64,000 nt of DNA from Paragonimus skrjabini miyazakii (GCA_014338405.1 JTDE01001085.1:12602-76601); one strand, 5' to 3'; positions 20,046 to 34,189 are shown, counted from the stretch's first letter. Numbers and translations are program-made. The notes: generated by a model not told the origin, from the letters alone.

Positions 20046-22839
20046 TCGTAGCGACCGAACACCCTTCGACTTGCTAGCAAATCAATTTTAATCCTGAGGC
20101 GAACCTCTGAATTCCATGCAACATAATTAAACAAGAACCAAGTTTTTTAATCAACACCAAATCGAAATGCGGGCAGCTTGTTTGCCTCTAACTTTCTATG
20201 GTTATCACGTATTCCACTAACTAGTGTTCCAGTGGGTACAGTCAGTTTACTGCGGAATGCACAATAAAGTTAGAACTTCTCTTAAAACCAGGCCAAAGTA
20301 GCTAATGCATCCAGGCGAATACCCGGACCTTTAAGGCTATAGCATGTTGCAGAAAAAACAGCTGTGTTAGACAAAGATGTACTCAGACACGCACAGCAAT
20401 CATTTTGTACCATAGTTTAACTGGTTGAAAAAGTATGGCTTAATAAAAATCTCGGTGCGCAAGTGCTATTTAAAACTTATAAATTTTGTTTTCACACTAC
20501 CAGTTGGAGTCTTGATAAACTGAGAGCACGAAAAGACACATTAATGCAATATGAGGAAAGATCCTCACGTTGTTTGTAGACAAATTTCAGGAAGAATGAG
20601 CCTTTGGAATAAAACAAATCCATTGTGGAAAGGTTCTTTTTTCAACTAGTCCTAATGCGGCTTCTCTGCGAAGGTAAAATCGCGACCCGTTCGAAAATCT
20701 GCTGACCGACAGTCAACCAGAACAGCCTTTTATTTTGTCAAAGTCGACATCTTAGTGATGCAATCTACGTCAATTCATATCACGCCCATCACTAGACCAT
20801 TCATTGGGGCAAATTCATTGGCAAATTGAAATAAGGGTTGACGTCTAAGTTGGCTTGCTTGCTTCGATCGGTACAGTCTGTCTGGTGCACTATTTGATAC
20901 ACGAAGCCCAACACCCATACTCTCTGGTTTTACTACAAATTAAGCCGACTATCACCGACTTTGAGATTAGTCAGAGTCTGATTTGTAAGATTTACCTGGT
21001 TTAAAGTCCAGTCAACTGTTTTCACCACACAATCAAGCCGGATACTCGAGTTATTTAAGGAGCGAGATGACAGCCTGTCGGGTGATTGCATGCACATATC
21101 ATTGGCTGTTCAACATACTGACCTAATTGTGCACGCTCAGTCCAACCGGGCCCCGATATAAAGTGAGCGTAGTGTACGTTCATTCCTTCCTATGTACTAG
21201 CTGTTTTCGTGCAGTACGTTTTATAACTTTTGTGCATTAAGATGTTTCTAGAGCACAAATACGCGACTCATTGTCGTTGTATCGTAAACTGTTGTCAGTT
21301 TAAAATGACCTGAAGGGCTTCTTTTATACCGTTCTACCAGAGCCCACAAACCCGTCTAAACCCAGCGGTTCGCATTATTATATTATGGAGGAAAGTAAAA
21401 ATAGTTTAACCACATCAAACTCCTAACAGTATGTGAAGTTTTACACTAACAGCAGTTCCAGTCGAGCTGGGTCATTAGGTACGAAATGAACACCAACAGA
21501 GTGGGGAGAGTGCCATCGATGGTACAAGCAACTTCCTTCTGGTCAACTCAGCTATGACTTAGATGTATGCATTGAAAGTTCGCTAACCTGACTGAGTTGG
21601 AACGTTCGTTATGGTAAACTTATGCACAGCGTTATGACTTGAAAGCAATGTGTCCGTTTCTACTTTCTGCCCCGCTGAACTCGAGTAGACCGCTGTGCTG
21701 GCACGATCCTGGGGGTACTAGTAGTGCAAGACCCATAACCAAGAAGAAGTAGCCCTCAGTCCTGTAGATTGCTATCTGAATGCGGCAAATCTATTATCTC
21801 TATGGTAGGACGGATTGTTTTTGCCGTGTCAACAGTTAATCGCTGCAAATTTATCTGGTTGTTACTCTACAATTGCGCTACTTGTTCACTTGAAAGTAGT
21901 GTATACGGATATCCACATATGCGATCTATTCCTCTCAGTGACACGGTTTGATACGCCAACGCCTCATCATAATAAAAACATGCTACGGAAGAAAACCGAA
22001 ATGAATTCACAGTCAATTTATATCAATGCGCATGCTACTGCATGAAGAAAACTTGCTTGTTTTGAACGTTCGTTGTGATTTTTAATAGTTGTAGTGATTC
22101 TTACAAGTAGCTTTCCACACAAATCTATCAGTTGATAATTAGTGGGGGAAAAGAACAAATCAATCACGCCGAAAAACGAATAGAAATAACAGTTATGGCT
22201 TTTAGCAGAAGTGCGAAGATTCTCCACAGCAACGTACGCTCGCGTTTCACAACCATACTTTAAAAACTACAGCTTCGTAAACCGCAAAACTTTACCTTGG
22301 TTATCGTATTTTTTCTAAGCTTTCCAACGAAAGGCTATGGTGCAAGAATGTCAGTTATGAACATGAAGTTGATGAGATTCCTTCAAGGAAGAGATAGAGG
22401 AACAGTCGTAGTATCTAGTAACATTAACACCACGATAGCTTCCACCAATATATCAACTACAAGCATAGTCCCAACCTGTGCAAATATTTATAGGTTTAAC
22501 TAGACGGGAAAAAAATATGACGTTAACCTTTTCCCTATACATTCTACATTAGTAGAGCTTGTTCACTATTCTCACAATTGTTCTTATTTCCTAGCAAGCC
22601 TCAAAATAAGTGGTTATTCTTCGATTAAATGCTATGGGGTAACAAATTATATTGCCACTTCTCCCAGCTTTCACGCATATGTAACCCAGTCCGGGTACGT
22701 ATTGATTTTAGGTAGCTTTTTCACTTCCGATTCCAACTGATCTAAGCCCATTTGGTTATCAAGATAAGAGATGTGATGTTTTACGTAGACAGAACTCACT
22801 GGCTTCCAACTTCGCCTAAACTCATTGCAAAGGATTTGT
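20046..22839. other. anonymous stretch
   Basis: About 2.8 kb with frames of at most 76 codons. No repeat, RNA or coding signal recognised. Confidence 0.35.
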
Positions 22840-23608
22840 GCGCTTGCCCGACATATACTGCTACCTTGGCGAGGTGGTCGGGCTTGTGTACTGTTCTGAT
22901 CCGGCGGGCTATGCTGACTAGGACTCCGGTCCTTCCAAGTGCAACTTTGTCAGACAGGCCATAGGGGAGCAGTCAGACGAAAAGCAGTTACACTCATAGG
23001 ATTGTATGTCGCACTTCTGACCGCGTGGGAGTGAGGCACGATCCTATGGGCATACAGCAGAACTATTTTCGTAGTTGCAGCACTGCTGTCTTCCGTATCA
23101 GGAAGAAGGGGGTTAGAATAGGTACCGTCAAACAAAGAGCCCTCCGATCACCCAACGGTTGACCGTGAATGCCGGCGTATTATCCAATACGGTCGAAAAA
23201 CATTTGATAGCTCCCTAAAACCTGATGTAGCTTCGAGTACATCCACTGTGCGCAGCAGTACTCAGAATGAGACATCAATGTCTTGTTCACTGAGCCCTCG
23301 GGCAAGGCAAACCCCTCCCAACCAAGTGAGTCAGACTCTTGAGTCATTGTCCCTGGGTGGCGTCCCCCAAGAAAGCCCTGTATCCTGTTGTCTCGCAGGT
23401 TAGACTTTTGAGTCAGAGACTCGGGGTGGGGTCCCTCAAGTCAACCCCCTTCAGCGGCATAAATGACCGGGAAGTATCACAAATTATCGTTCTCTCGACA
23501 GTGATATTACTAACTGATCACGACGTTCTCCTACTGTTCTACCTTGTATGTCTTCTGTCTTCCACGTGCCTTCGGGCGATAATTGTCTTCTGAGACCAAG
23601 ACAACCGG

Positions 23609-24400
23609 TGAACATTGGGGCCTTTAATGTCCACACTCTGGGACAGGTCAGCAAGCTGCTCTGCCAAATACCCTTTCAAGTCTGGGTACTGATGTGTGCT
23701 GTGTGTCGGGGACACGAGTCTACGATTCTAGCGTGGTTATAAATTTGAGCTCACCTCTAGATAACTGTCGATCCAAGCGCTTCTCTCTCAAGGTTTCCGG
23801 TGACGCTGAAGCTGAATCTCGCGGTCAAGCTGGAGTGGGAATCGCACTGAGTTCCAGAGCGGAGCAATGCTTGATCGATTGGATCCCAGTGAACAGTCGC
23901 TTGTGCGCTGTCAGACTCAACACATCGGTAAAAGTCTGCTGACGCAAATCAGAAAGGCGTTGTGTATTCATTATATCGGCGTACGCTCCGACGGACACCT
24001 GTTCGAATGCTACCAAAGACGCATTCTATGACGCTGTCGTTGACCTTCTGAGGCAAACTAAACACTCAGATATCATCATACTAGCGAGCGATTTTAATGC
24101 TCAGCTTGGTCGTCTTTCATCGGATGAGAAGCGGCTAGAAGGTATGTTTGGTGTCCGGGCACAACGCACTGATAATGGCGAAAGACTGCTGCAGCTGTGC
24201 GCATCCCACGATCTGTATATTTCGAGCACGGCATTCCAACACAGAAGAAAGCACTGTGTTACTTGGAGACCTCCGTGTGTTTCTCAGGCGTGGACACAGT
24301 TGGACCATATAGCAGTTAATTAGAGGTGGCGCCACTCTGTTAAGGACTGTCGTGCCTTTTGGAGCAACCACCTGGACTCGGACCATGCTGTTGTGCGTGC
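23609..24400 (+). pseudogene. RTE endonuclease domain, frameshifted
   Basis: Frames read VNIGAFNVHTLGQ at the start (the 'NVRTL' opening of RTE endonucleases), then MCCVSGTRVYDSSVV (where 'SETR' normally supplies the catalytic Glu; here Glu is replaced by Gly), SDIIILASDFNAQLGRL near 24,070-24,120 ('GDFNA' with Asp and Asn kept) and DSDHAVVRA near 24,378-24,405 ('SDH' motif). At least two frameshifts and one stop separate them. In an intact element this enzyme nicks target DNA for target-primed reverse transcription. Confidence 0.8.
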
Positions 24401-24989
24401 CCGTTTCGTTCTTTCATTTGCTCGTAAACGCAAGGTGCTTAACTGGCATTCGAGGGATGAGGATGTAAAGGACGCTTACCAAATAGCGTTGGTGAAGAAG
24501 TTGCCTAGTTCGAGTCAGACAAAGGATCCGAATGAACACTGGGAACAAATTGCCGAAGCTATAAAATCATGCTGTGAACAGGCATGTTCCGATGGGGCTG
24601 TTCAGTTTCAACATAATTGGATTTCCGTCACGTCGATAAACCTTATGAACAAGCGTCGCTCGATCCCACCTCGTTCTGAATGTAATGACAACCGTGGAGA
24701 ACTTGAACGCAAGCTGACTAAAAGTTTGCACAAAGACCGTGAGCACTACTGGATCAAACAATCGAAGGAGCTGGAAAAAGTTTTTCTATCTTGAGAGGAC
24801 AGCAGACTTTTTTCCTGATCCGTGGTTGTACTGGTCGTCGAGTAGGTGTAAGTGAGACCATTTTTGAAAAAATGGCTTACCTATTACCAGTCAATCGCGC
24901 CGACTTGACAGGTGGGTTGAACATTTTGAAGAACAGTTCAGCTGGCCTGAACCAGATCATTTAGACGACGGGACCTGAGAGGTCAGTTA

Positions 24990-25795
24990 TTGCACTCCAG
25001 ACGGTCCTCCGTCGGAAGCAGAAGAGGTCCTGGAGCTTAAATCACTAAAGCGTAATAAGGCTCCTGGAACAGACCTCCTCTCTCCTTCTCTTTTCAAGGA
25101 TTGTGGTGAGAGGTTGCTATCAGAATTGACAAAACACCTCCAGACGATCTCGGAAAGGTACCTCGTGATCAACAGTAATTCCCATTTTTAAAAAGGGGGC
25201 CCGAAGTCTATGTGTCAACCACTGAGGCATCAGTTTGGTGTCTATTGCGTCCCAGTTGCTTACTGGCTTCATTTTACGTCGTCTCACTAAGCCCAGTGAA
25301 AGTCGGATACGTGAGGAACAGGCAGGACTCTGATCCAGTCGAGGGTGAGTTGATCACATTTTTACCTTGCGACGGATATTGCAACATCAGCACTGTTACC
25401 GACAGCCGAAAGTCGTGGTGTTTTTGGACCTGGAGGCTGCTTTCGATTCAGTTACTCGTAACGTTTTCTGGAGCTGTCTTCTCCGCAAGGGAGTACCAGG
25501 GAAATACGTGAATCTACTGAGATCACTATATGCTCACTCTGCATGCAGGGTGAGAGTTTATGGACAACTGTCTCGGGTGTTCATCACTTCTAGTGGTGTT
25601 CGTCAAGGGTGTCCGATTTCCCCCTTCCTGTTCAACTTTGTCATGGACGACATTCTGGAGGGTGCGCTTGAGCAGTTTAGTGAACTTGGTGTTGAGCTTC
25701 TTCCTGGCGCTAGATTGACCGATCTGGAGTATGCGGACGACATTGTTTTACTTAACCCATCTGCCGAAAACATGCAGATTATGCTGGATAGGTAG
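24990..25795 (+). pseudogene. RTE reverse transcriptase domain, frameshifted
   Basis: The last 142 codons are open (25,367-25,795) and contain VVFLDLEAAFDSV (first catalytic Asp), SSGVRQGCPISPFLFNFVMD and LEYADDIVLLNP (the catalytic YADD box), all canonical for the RTE/CR1 group. Upstream pieces such as FKKGARSLCVNHxGISLVSI lie in other frames with stops, so the fingers region is damaged. It ends in a stop directly after the YADD block. Confidence 0.9.
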
Positions 25796-25819
25796 AGTGA
25801 TCGAGCTGGTTCGTATGGA

Positions 25820-26591
25820 ATGCGTTTTGCACCTTCAAAGTGCAAAGTGTTGTTTCAAGACTCGGGCACTTCAACTCCTACTCTCTTCATTGCAGGTAAT
25901 CCGCTTGAGACTGTGGACAGTTTCACATACTTAAGTAGCACTATCTCGTCAGCCTGTAATATTGCTGATGAGATATCAGCGAGGATTGCAAAAGCGCGAG
26001 TCACCTTTGCCAAACTGCGTCATCTGTGGCGTCGAAAAGACGTCCGGTTGTCGCTGAAAGGAAGGGTATATAATGCCTGTGTGCGTTTCATTTTGCTTGT
26101 GGTTCGGAAACGTGGCCTGTTCACAAAGAAGATATTAACAGGCTTGCTGTGTTTGACCATCGTTGTCTCCGCGAATTGGCCTATATTAAGTGGACTGATC
26201 GCGGTAGCAATTGGGCAGTTCGCCGGCGCGTATTCCGGAACGCTCGGGATGCGCAATCAATTGATCGATTAATCACGGTACACAGCTTGTGATGGTTTGG
26301 TCACGTACTNNNNNNNNNNNNNNNNNNNNNNNNNNNNNNNNNNNNNNNNNNNNNNNNNNNNNNNNNNNNNNNNNNNNNNNNNNNNNNNNNNNNNNNNNNN
26401 NNNNNNNNNNNNNNNNNNNNNNNNNNNNNNNNNNNNNNNNNNNNNNNNNNNNNNNNNNNNNNAGGTGTCGCCTGCCTGGCTGGGGTCCTCGTGATCACTC
26501 AAACCGTTGGTTAGAGACGCTATCCGAGATGGCGGTGTGTCGCAGTCAATGGCGGACCTGTATCCATACCATTTCTAGTTTTTCCGCTTAG
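25820..26591 (+). pseudogene. RTE C-terminal (thumb/connection) region with assembly gap
   Basis: The frame reads MRFAPSKCKVLFQD, then VDSFTYLSSTISSACNIADE and AKLRHLWRRKDVRLSLKGRV, which are standard RTE positions after the polymerase box. A shift follows near 26,095, after which GNWAVRRRVFRNARD can be read in another frame. The N gap (26,310-26,462) removes about 51 codons and the frame ends after RTCIHTISSFSA. Confidence 0.85.
26310..26462. other. assembly gap (153 N)
   Basis: A run of 153 undetermined bases inside the LINE. Base 26,464, directly after the gap, corresponds to base 1 of the window. Confidence 1.
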
Positions 26592-26722
26592 TCTTCTTTC
26601 AATAATTTTCAATCTTCTTCGTGACGTTTTGTTCTAGGATATTCCACGTCACTGTTGAAGTGAACGGCGACCAGAACCACAGTACCTTTTGGTAAGGCTC
26701 ATGGATACTATGATGATGATGT

Positions 26723-28104
26723 GCGCTTGCGGTCCTCAACAATGAACATATTGCTCTTCATCTAAAAGTAGAAACTAGTGTCCAAGTCTATGAGTACTCA
26801 CGCGAATTGTTAACAGATCATCTAACTGTTCTTGAGAAGTTTGGAAACAAAATCACTTCAATACTTCTCACCTCTCGAAAGCAGATATATCCCAAAGTGA
26901 ACCCAGTTGGTCTACTAGATGTCCGTTTGACCCGCATTACTGTCCCACACAGCAGTAGTTATCCTGATTATTAACAGAAGCATAGGACCAACTCGATCCC
27001 TGATACTGCTCAGCAGGTGGACCTATTGTGCCAATGAATGAGCAGTTACTTATTTTTTTGCATGTTAAACGTGATCTTACTACTGGTAGTTGAATTTTTG
27101 GTGTCTAAGGATTAACATGGTAGGTATGTCTGGTTAGTGACAATAACCAAGTAACCGATCACTTGCTCCCAACGAATTGTAGTTAAACCCTACTGTAAGT
27201 GTTCCCATATTTTGTAACGTTTTTTCCTCTAAAATGAGCATCAGCCAATTTTCTGGATTCGCAGGAGCAATATAAAGTATAGAACTTTGAAATTAAATAG
27301 GTCGCCACTGATAATTCACTTTCAAACACAGATTGATTATCGTATTTGTGTGATCTCACATATCCTTAATGTTTTATGTAAATTGAATAACACTTAAAGT
27401 TTTATCGCAGTAATTGTGTTCGCATACACTTTTAACAATTGCCCCTTAAAATGAAGCTCTAGCTTCCTGTCTTGCTTTGATTAGAGCTCATCTGTAGCTC
27501 ACATTCTTGTTGTAAGGCAGATTTATTAAACACAGGGCTGCTGACTATTTATTGGGCACGACCGTATTCACTTAGCTGAGTGCTCAAATACGTCCTGTCA
27601 GGATTAATGCTGAAGTCACCGAATTGTCTCGACAAAACAACTGATGCATGAACCCAAACCAATCAACCTGTGATCAGGATTATTCAGCCAAGTTGCAATC
27701 ACAGAGTTCAGTCGGACTGGTAGGTGGTATCTTAAGTATCGATGGACCAAAATATTTTGGTAGGACCACTGTTTACTCCTAATACAAGAAATGCGCCGCC
27801 AAATTTGTAGTCAGTGCTCACGATCTAAGAACCGCTGACGTAAGTTATGGCGGTGTGTGCAAGTAGTTGACCAGTCATCTTACAACCGGAAATTGTATTG
27901 GTTTCCGGTAGTCACCAAACAAAAAATGCAACTTCTGCGAGTTCATTTCTAGCTATTATTTGCACTCCTGTCGCCCATCAAAAGAAACGGAAAATAACAA
28001 ATGGGCGATATGTCCTTATGTGCATGCGTTCACTTCACGTGATCTAATCATAATATTCCGATTGAAATGAGTTGGATGTTGCTATGGTCAACAAATATAG
28101 TTAC
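26723..28104. other. anonymous stretch
   Basis: No notable open frame or repeat recognised downstream of the LINE tail. Confidence 0.4.
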
Positions 28105-28235
28105 TCGAAACACTGGATTCACTTTATCAACTTCGTCGGAGCAGATAGAGGACGTATTGTGATGTAACATCTTGTTTAGTCTCATCAGTCTCAGGCGTGA
28201 AGCAGGCAGTTCATATAAGGTAGACAAACATAAAC
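28105..28235 (-). repeat. dispersed repeat block, second copy
   Basis: Matches the 16.2-kb block on the minus strand, including ACGCCTGAGACTGATGAG and ATACGT. It follows the PLE-2 remnant on the same strand at a distance of roughly 270 bases, which is why PLE terminal sequence is my leading guess. Confidence 0.45.
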
Positions 28236-28459
28236 AGAGGTGGAATGAACATGCTTACATCCACATCAGTTATTGTCATCAACGTCATGGAAACTCGGTC
28301 GATTACTTCGATCACTTTTGAGCATAGTTTTGAACCACCTAACTTTGCTACAGACGGACGGCTTCGGGAAGTGAATGCTCAAGGTTACTTTGAGTGCATT
28401 AATTCAATCATATCAGTGACTTGCCGTCTAGAGGTATCTAGCAAAAGATTATGTGGGAT

Positions 28460-28722
28460 TTCACGCAGCCGATTCTACAGTCTGAGATTGTTGTTTTAAC
28501 AATTTCGGGACGTGTTCGGTCACTCGATCAGATAGTTGTCGTTCTGTTCTGTAAATGCAAGTGAACTGATAGACAACATGAGAGACAGAGTGGCTAGACA
28601 AACTGTGTTCGCAATTATGTATAACTGGCACCCTGGTGTTCTGAATCAAGCTTAACTGTGCAGCCGCATACGTACGGGATAAGACAAATTTCACTTTGTG
28701 ACTGATATCATTTGCCACGTAA
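28460..28722 (-). pseudogene. Penelope-like element fragment (PLE-2), linker plus GIY-YIG
   Basis: The minus-strand frame reads VKFVLSRTYAAAQLSLIQNT, RVPVIHNCEHSL, VVYQFTCIYRTERQLSDRV and TEHVPKLLKQQ before a stop. The 'LxxTYxAAQLSLIxxTRxP' linker, 'YQFTC' and 'RTERxLxxRVxEH' are the segments that join the reverse transcriptase to the GIY-YIG nuclease in trematode PLEs. The GIY-YIG signature is shortened by a deletion between 'TC' and 'RTER'. No RT part is seen upstream, so this is a truncated dead copy. Confidence 0.75.
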
Positions 28723-31700
28723 TTCTCTTTTTATGCACAAAAGCAGTTGAAGCAATCCACCAGGTTACCATGGTGTTGATGACAATACTTGATGCGAATG
28801 TATGCGTATTCGTTTCCTGTCTGCCTCTATTTTTTTCATGTATAACGTGCATATTTTACGTTTACGACCAGTAAAACTAAACTAAGAGCTAATGAGTTGC
28901 AACGTGTCTATCTTCTGCCCTGAAGATATATCCTCACGTCCCGTGTGTACTTTTGTCAACACTGAATGTGAGAACAGTGCAAACAGTCACAGCAGTCAAG
29001 CCTAGGCTATGAACCAGCAAGTTCTGTAACGCTTGGTATAGCTGCACTTCGGTCGAAATGTCGTACAGATTCCACGATTCAGAGAATTCTGTCTCTGTCA
29101 TTATCCTCGATTCACCTCGCGTGTAACTAATTTTCACTCAGTTTAGTCTAAAGCATCTGTACCGTTATGAAATAAACCAAATGGGTATTTACCATGTTGT
29201 CGGATTGACAATTTCAACACCATCCTGCGTTGGACCTGTAGATTCATGCAAGGTCATGACCTTGAATCAAATAAGGAAAGGGTGATGCAGAATTTGTCAT
29301 TCAGAAATTTGAAACCTGTCAGTGAACGGTGTTTTCTCACCCAAAATGAGTCTGACCGAAGGAAACGTTTTTGGCACTCAAGATTGGCGGATATTTCTAG
29401 AACATTCCTGAAGGAACTTTTGCTATTTTCACTTACCTGACTTCTAATCCATGACACGTTCATTGGCCAACAGTCAGTTTGATCATCACCTTTAAAACTC
29501 CTCATCAACCTATGGAATCCATAACATTTGTCCTTCACTTTGTACTCTAGTCACTACCCTGCGTACTTTCAAGGAATACATTCTTACTGCAGTCGATTAA
29601 ATGACTTTCTCAATTAATCCATTGAAGTTAGAAGTGGGATTTGGCGAGTTATCCATTTTGTCAACTTTGACCACTTGCTGATTATCACAATTTAAACAAT
29701 TCCGGTTCTATCGGTACGTTATTTTTGTGGCAAAACCGGCATTAGTGAAAGAAACGTACGATTGTGAAATAATAGTCCGAGTTTCGAAAGCAATTACCAG
29801 AACAAAAATCTATTTTGTCATTGAAGAACTTAGACTAAGACGCAAGAGGCGCTTATAAAGAATATGGCCTGATATTAGCAAAATCAGCTGACTGAGTTCT
29901 TTACGAATAGTTTTTCACTTTGTCTCAGAATTCCCAGCGGTAAGAAACCGTAGTGTTCATGAGACAGAGGCACCAATTGCTTACCTGAGGTACGTTCGAA
30001 GTTGGTAAACATCAGTTATTTTTTCTTTGAAATCGAACTAGGACCGTCTGATGGTACCACTCAACCCCTCTAAAACTCTAAAAGAAATTTTGGAAATATT
30101 GTAAACGATAAGATCTGATAACAATCAGAGGTTTTTGTATCCGATTTACTGTTTTCGATAAGTAACCAGGGGTCAATAACAAGTCGCGGTCTTTCGCTGA
30201 AGGATGACGAACATGCAAAACCTATGCATATGCCAAAATGCAATCCAGTAGCTTGCAACAAGTAAGCACGATTTTCGAGTAAGACCTAGTTAACGGATCA
30301 ATGACTGGCTTTGGTAGAACAGAAGGTTTACATCATTTAGCCAGTCAATTGAGAACTTTTGAGGTGACGTCGTCACAACAGAGTTTACTTACTCGCTCAG
30401 ATCAGAATGGATCGCAGATCAGCTGCAACACAAACTACCCAAAAGTCGTTGCTGAACTGACTGAGATCTATGGAGATCTCCGGTTTAAAGAGTTGTTGAC
30501 ATAAAATTTTCGTTTTTCCTGATTCACCCAAACAATGACTCACTGGTGTAACTGGGCTGATTATCAGCAATCGAAAGAATCTAACCCACCTTGCGCATAT
30601 ACACGCAACAGGTTCCCTAACTGGTCCAGCTAAATAAGATTGCCTTTCTGCTAGTTCAGTAACACATCTCTTTGCTAACGACACTCGAATTCTAGCGTCA
30701 TGGTCAAATGTGGACTGCAGTCAATCTATCCATACATAAAGACAATGCTAGTACGATCTTCCAGGAAGACGTCGAGCAACGCGTAGCAATAAACCAACGA
30801 TCCCAAATGGTCAAAACAAGATTGGTTCACAGTGCCACGGTACTATTGAACAAATGATCAGAGTTAATAAGCAGACAACCTCAACAGTTTCGATCGACGG
30901 ATCGTTTCCGGGAGATAATTACAATTTGATGTCAAATAGGCTAAAGATGAACTATAAACACATAATATGACATTCATACCCAACCGAGTTCTTTCTAGCA
31001 GTCAACAGGTTCAAAAACAACAGAGACGAGCCGAGCTCCAAAACGTGATGCACACACCATTCAAGCAAAGTACAAAAAGCGACAAGTTGCTATTCGCACA
31101 ACTGTCAATTGACACGATAAAACAAAAACATCTAGGTCAAGGCCAATTAACAGCCAGAAACAGGGGTGATAGAATATACAGGGATAAGCGTTTTGGGGGA
31201 TTTGGGGAATTTGGGTTGGGTCGGATTTTCACACGACCGTGGCTTCAAAATTCGATGCAATGCTAGCGGGCGGTATAAACCACGACTAGATTTAACTTTA
31301 CTACTGCGGTGGAGATAATTTCACGCCAAGATTAGCCGCTTTGATGATACTTTCTTGATTCCTTGGAGGTCTTTGTGTCAGTGAGAGTAGTTTGTGTGCA
31401 AGATGCTGACGATGGATACGGCTCGGGGCAAACAAGTTGAACTCTGACGCACGCTGTAGCATCGTTAAAATTTTAGTGACAATCAATCGGATCGTAAACT
31501 AATACATAGTTAAGATACAATGCTGATCAGATTGTTTTCGAACGCATAATTTCTTTATGTGCACTACGCTTTATCGGGAAGTTTGAGATAGGTTTTCGAT
31601 ACGTATATATATCACGGCATGTATAAGAACATGCTCGTCGGTGCAATGACTGTCGTTTCAATATAAAACAGAAACATCAGTGCACCATTTAGCAAACTTT

Positions 31701-34189
31701 CAACTTTGCCCCCGCTGCCTTTTATATGACTATGATGTAAATTCTGAAATTATTTTCCTAACCTTAAAAGCAATCAATTTTGTGTGCAATAAACTTATTG
31801 GGTAACTTGATCACGTAATTAGACATGACTCACATCTTTAACAAATATGTGATTAGTAAATACTGCGCGTCGTTTTACGAAATAAACGTTTTGCTACACG
31901 GTACTTTGACAAGAAATTGTGATCCAGAAATCAACGCAGGCTGAGCACTCATTAAGTTCTGTCGGAACGTATCAAACATAAAAAACAACCGCATTTGTTT
32001 CGGTTCAATCTGTAGCTGCAGTCCTCTTTAGGAGACACAATTCATAGCGTAGTACATGATATTTAGTCGGTTACGTTAATTATGGTAGATTCGACTGAGT
32101 TGTGCTGTACCCGTCAAGTTGTGAAGTTGATAACTTCAACTGAATAGCCACTGGGTGGTAGTGTAACTAACTGGATTTTACCCCGATTGTGAGTAGACCA
32201 TTAATTACAGGCTGCTTGCCAGCCTACCGGTACCAAGTAAAAGCTGAGGTGAATCCGATGACATCAAAAACAATGAATCAACTCTCAACCGATTTTGTGC
32301 AACAGAAGCTGGACATAACTGTCAACGGTTTGATGAAACAAACGTGTAAATAAAGTGAACCCAATATGTTTATAGTGAACAGACAAATTAAGAAATAGGA
32401 AGGAAGTAAATAAACAGACACAGTGTCCTTCCTAATTAGCTCAATATCAAACGACAACTGACTACAACAAATCACAATTTGCAGCCAGTCTTCGTACTTA
32501 GCTGTGAACGGAAATAGTCTAGCTATGATGTACAGTCAATCGACAAAACTTGGCTTCAAGTAGATACATATGGGGTGGCAGTAGTGTTTAATCAATATAA
32601 CTACATGATAAATGGTCACTCATTTGATTACGGTTTGATTGGTTTGTTACATCTTGTCCATTAGTTGGTTATACTATGAAGATCAGGCAACGATTCGATC
32701 GATTTGAGGTTAAATTGGGTGGTGCCTGAACCAACCTCTTTTCGTCACGTAATATTTGGACGTTTCACTCGATTTCAGTAGTTTCGAGGCTGTAAAATTT
32801 CATCAAACGGACAGCTTTTGACGACCCAAATGGCATGTGATAGGTCAATTTAAAGACTTCATCAGTGTTCACTGGATACCAAATGTAGTCCATTATACTA
32901 TTTATTTGAAGTGATCGCGATGAATTCGGCGGAATGACACGGCGGATGATTGGACGAGATAACTAAAAGGAGATGTTTTTGAAAGATGACGTTTCTTAAA
33001 CTTCCTAAGCGACGACTTGTGGCATGGAACTTCTTCCTCAGCAGGTTATCACAATGTTGAAGCATGGGTTGCAAAATAGTCGAGTATTCAGCAGATTAAA
33101 TGTTCCTAAAGCCTCCGGAGTAAACATATTGTAGTTTCCGTGGTGTACAATGTTTAAGTATAATGAATTCGAGGGTTTTGCCATTACAGTTAAGCGGAAG
33201 CTGAAAAAAAATGTTTCAGAAAAACAGCGGTACTCTCTACATTGATAATCCTGTCTAGGAATCACGTTGTGATGGACGTTCACTTCCCCCAACCCTATGA
33301 AGTTCACCGTTTCACTGGGCAACCTTTCTAGACCGTCCGCCACTTTAATATGTTCCTCCTACGATTAAAATCAAATAACGCGTTGGTCCGTTTTGGTCGG
33401 CTAGATTGTCTCAGTTCCACCTCGCGTGACTTCAATCATTTTGTGAACAAAAGGGCTGTAACTACACCTTAGAGTGAAAGCATGTCAGAGAGTCAAGTTT
33501 ATTACTCATTTCAGAAGGTATACATTCAACTGTTGTCAGCAACGTCTTGAACATATTTTTGCTACTAGGCTTTGGATGAGACAGACTCCACTGAAAGTTT
33601 TGAATTCATTGAGAATACTGTAGACAGCCAAAAGTAGACGGAATTTAACTCACTGAAAACAGATTTTCATCTGTTTTTACGATTTGCGGTTACCTGTTGT
33701 GAGTTAGTCCCACTTTTAACGTGGATAGCTGACAAACGACTAACACGTAGCTATCAGGCGATAACCGGAAATTTTTGTTAGAAAATGAAACCAGGATACG
33801 TACAACATATTTGTTGGGAAAATAGTGAGAACGTAGCAAGGTCCAACTCCCCAGACAGATTGGATATGGTTTTCTAGAATGGCTCACAATAAATAAAGTT
33901 GAAATATTCAGAAACTACGGCCGTCTGGCGAGTTGCCATTAGTTACAGAGATTGTTTAATCCCCACAGTTAATCTCTGCGTTTCCACCGATCACTTTGAA
34001 TGTTACTATCTGTAAACCGTCCTATGATGTGGTCTCTTCTGCACCGGTTCAATTTAGAACCACGCAAGACTCTAGTTCTAGAGTGTTCATCCTACCTGAT
34101 AATTGGATTTTCCGATAAACTTTGAAGTGGCGCAATGATTCAGACGGTGCCGTTTGTATCCAATTCTCGCTCGAACTACGCCACTTCGT
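28723..34189. other. anonymous stretch
   Basis: About 5.5 kb with frames of up to 101 codons, none recognisable. A strong donor-like sequence CAG|GTAAGT occurs on the minus strand at about 29,440, at the end of a short open frame, but I find no convincing acceptor or protein family, so no gene is called. No repeats were recognised. Confidence 0.3.

Larger units (their letters stand above)
22840..26722 (+). mobile_element. near full-length, inactive RTE-clade LINE (copy b)
   Basis: The element reads in order: a G+C-richer 5' leader (about 22,840-23,120), an N-terminal frame, an AP-like endonuclease (23,609-24,400), reverse transcriptase (24,990-25,795), the RTE C-terminal domain to a TAG at 26,589-26,591, a 3' UTR of about 120 bases, and a (TGA)n tail. 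Stops and shifts occur in every domain, so it cannot make the full polyprotein. Within the leader a near-repeat (GAGTCAGACTCTTGAGTC and GAGTCAGAGACTCGGGG) may be a short tandem duplication. The 5' boundary is my estimate. A 153-bp N gap interrupts the C-terminal region. Confidence 0.85.
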
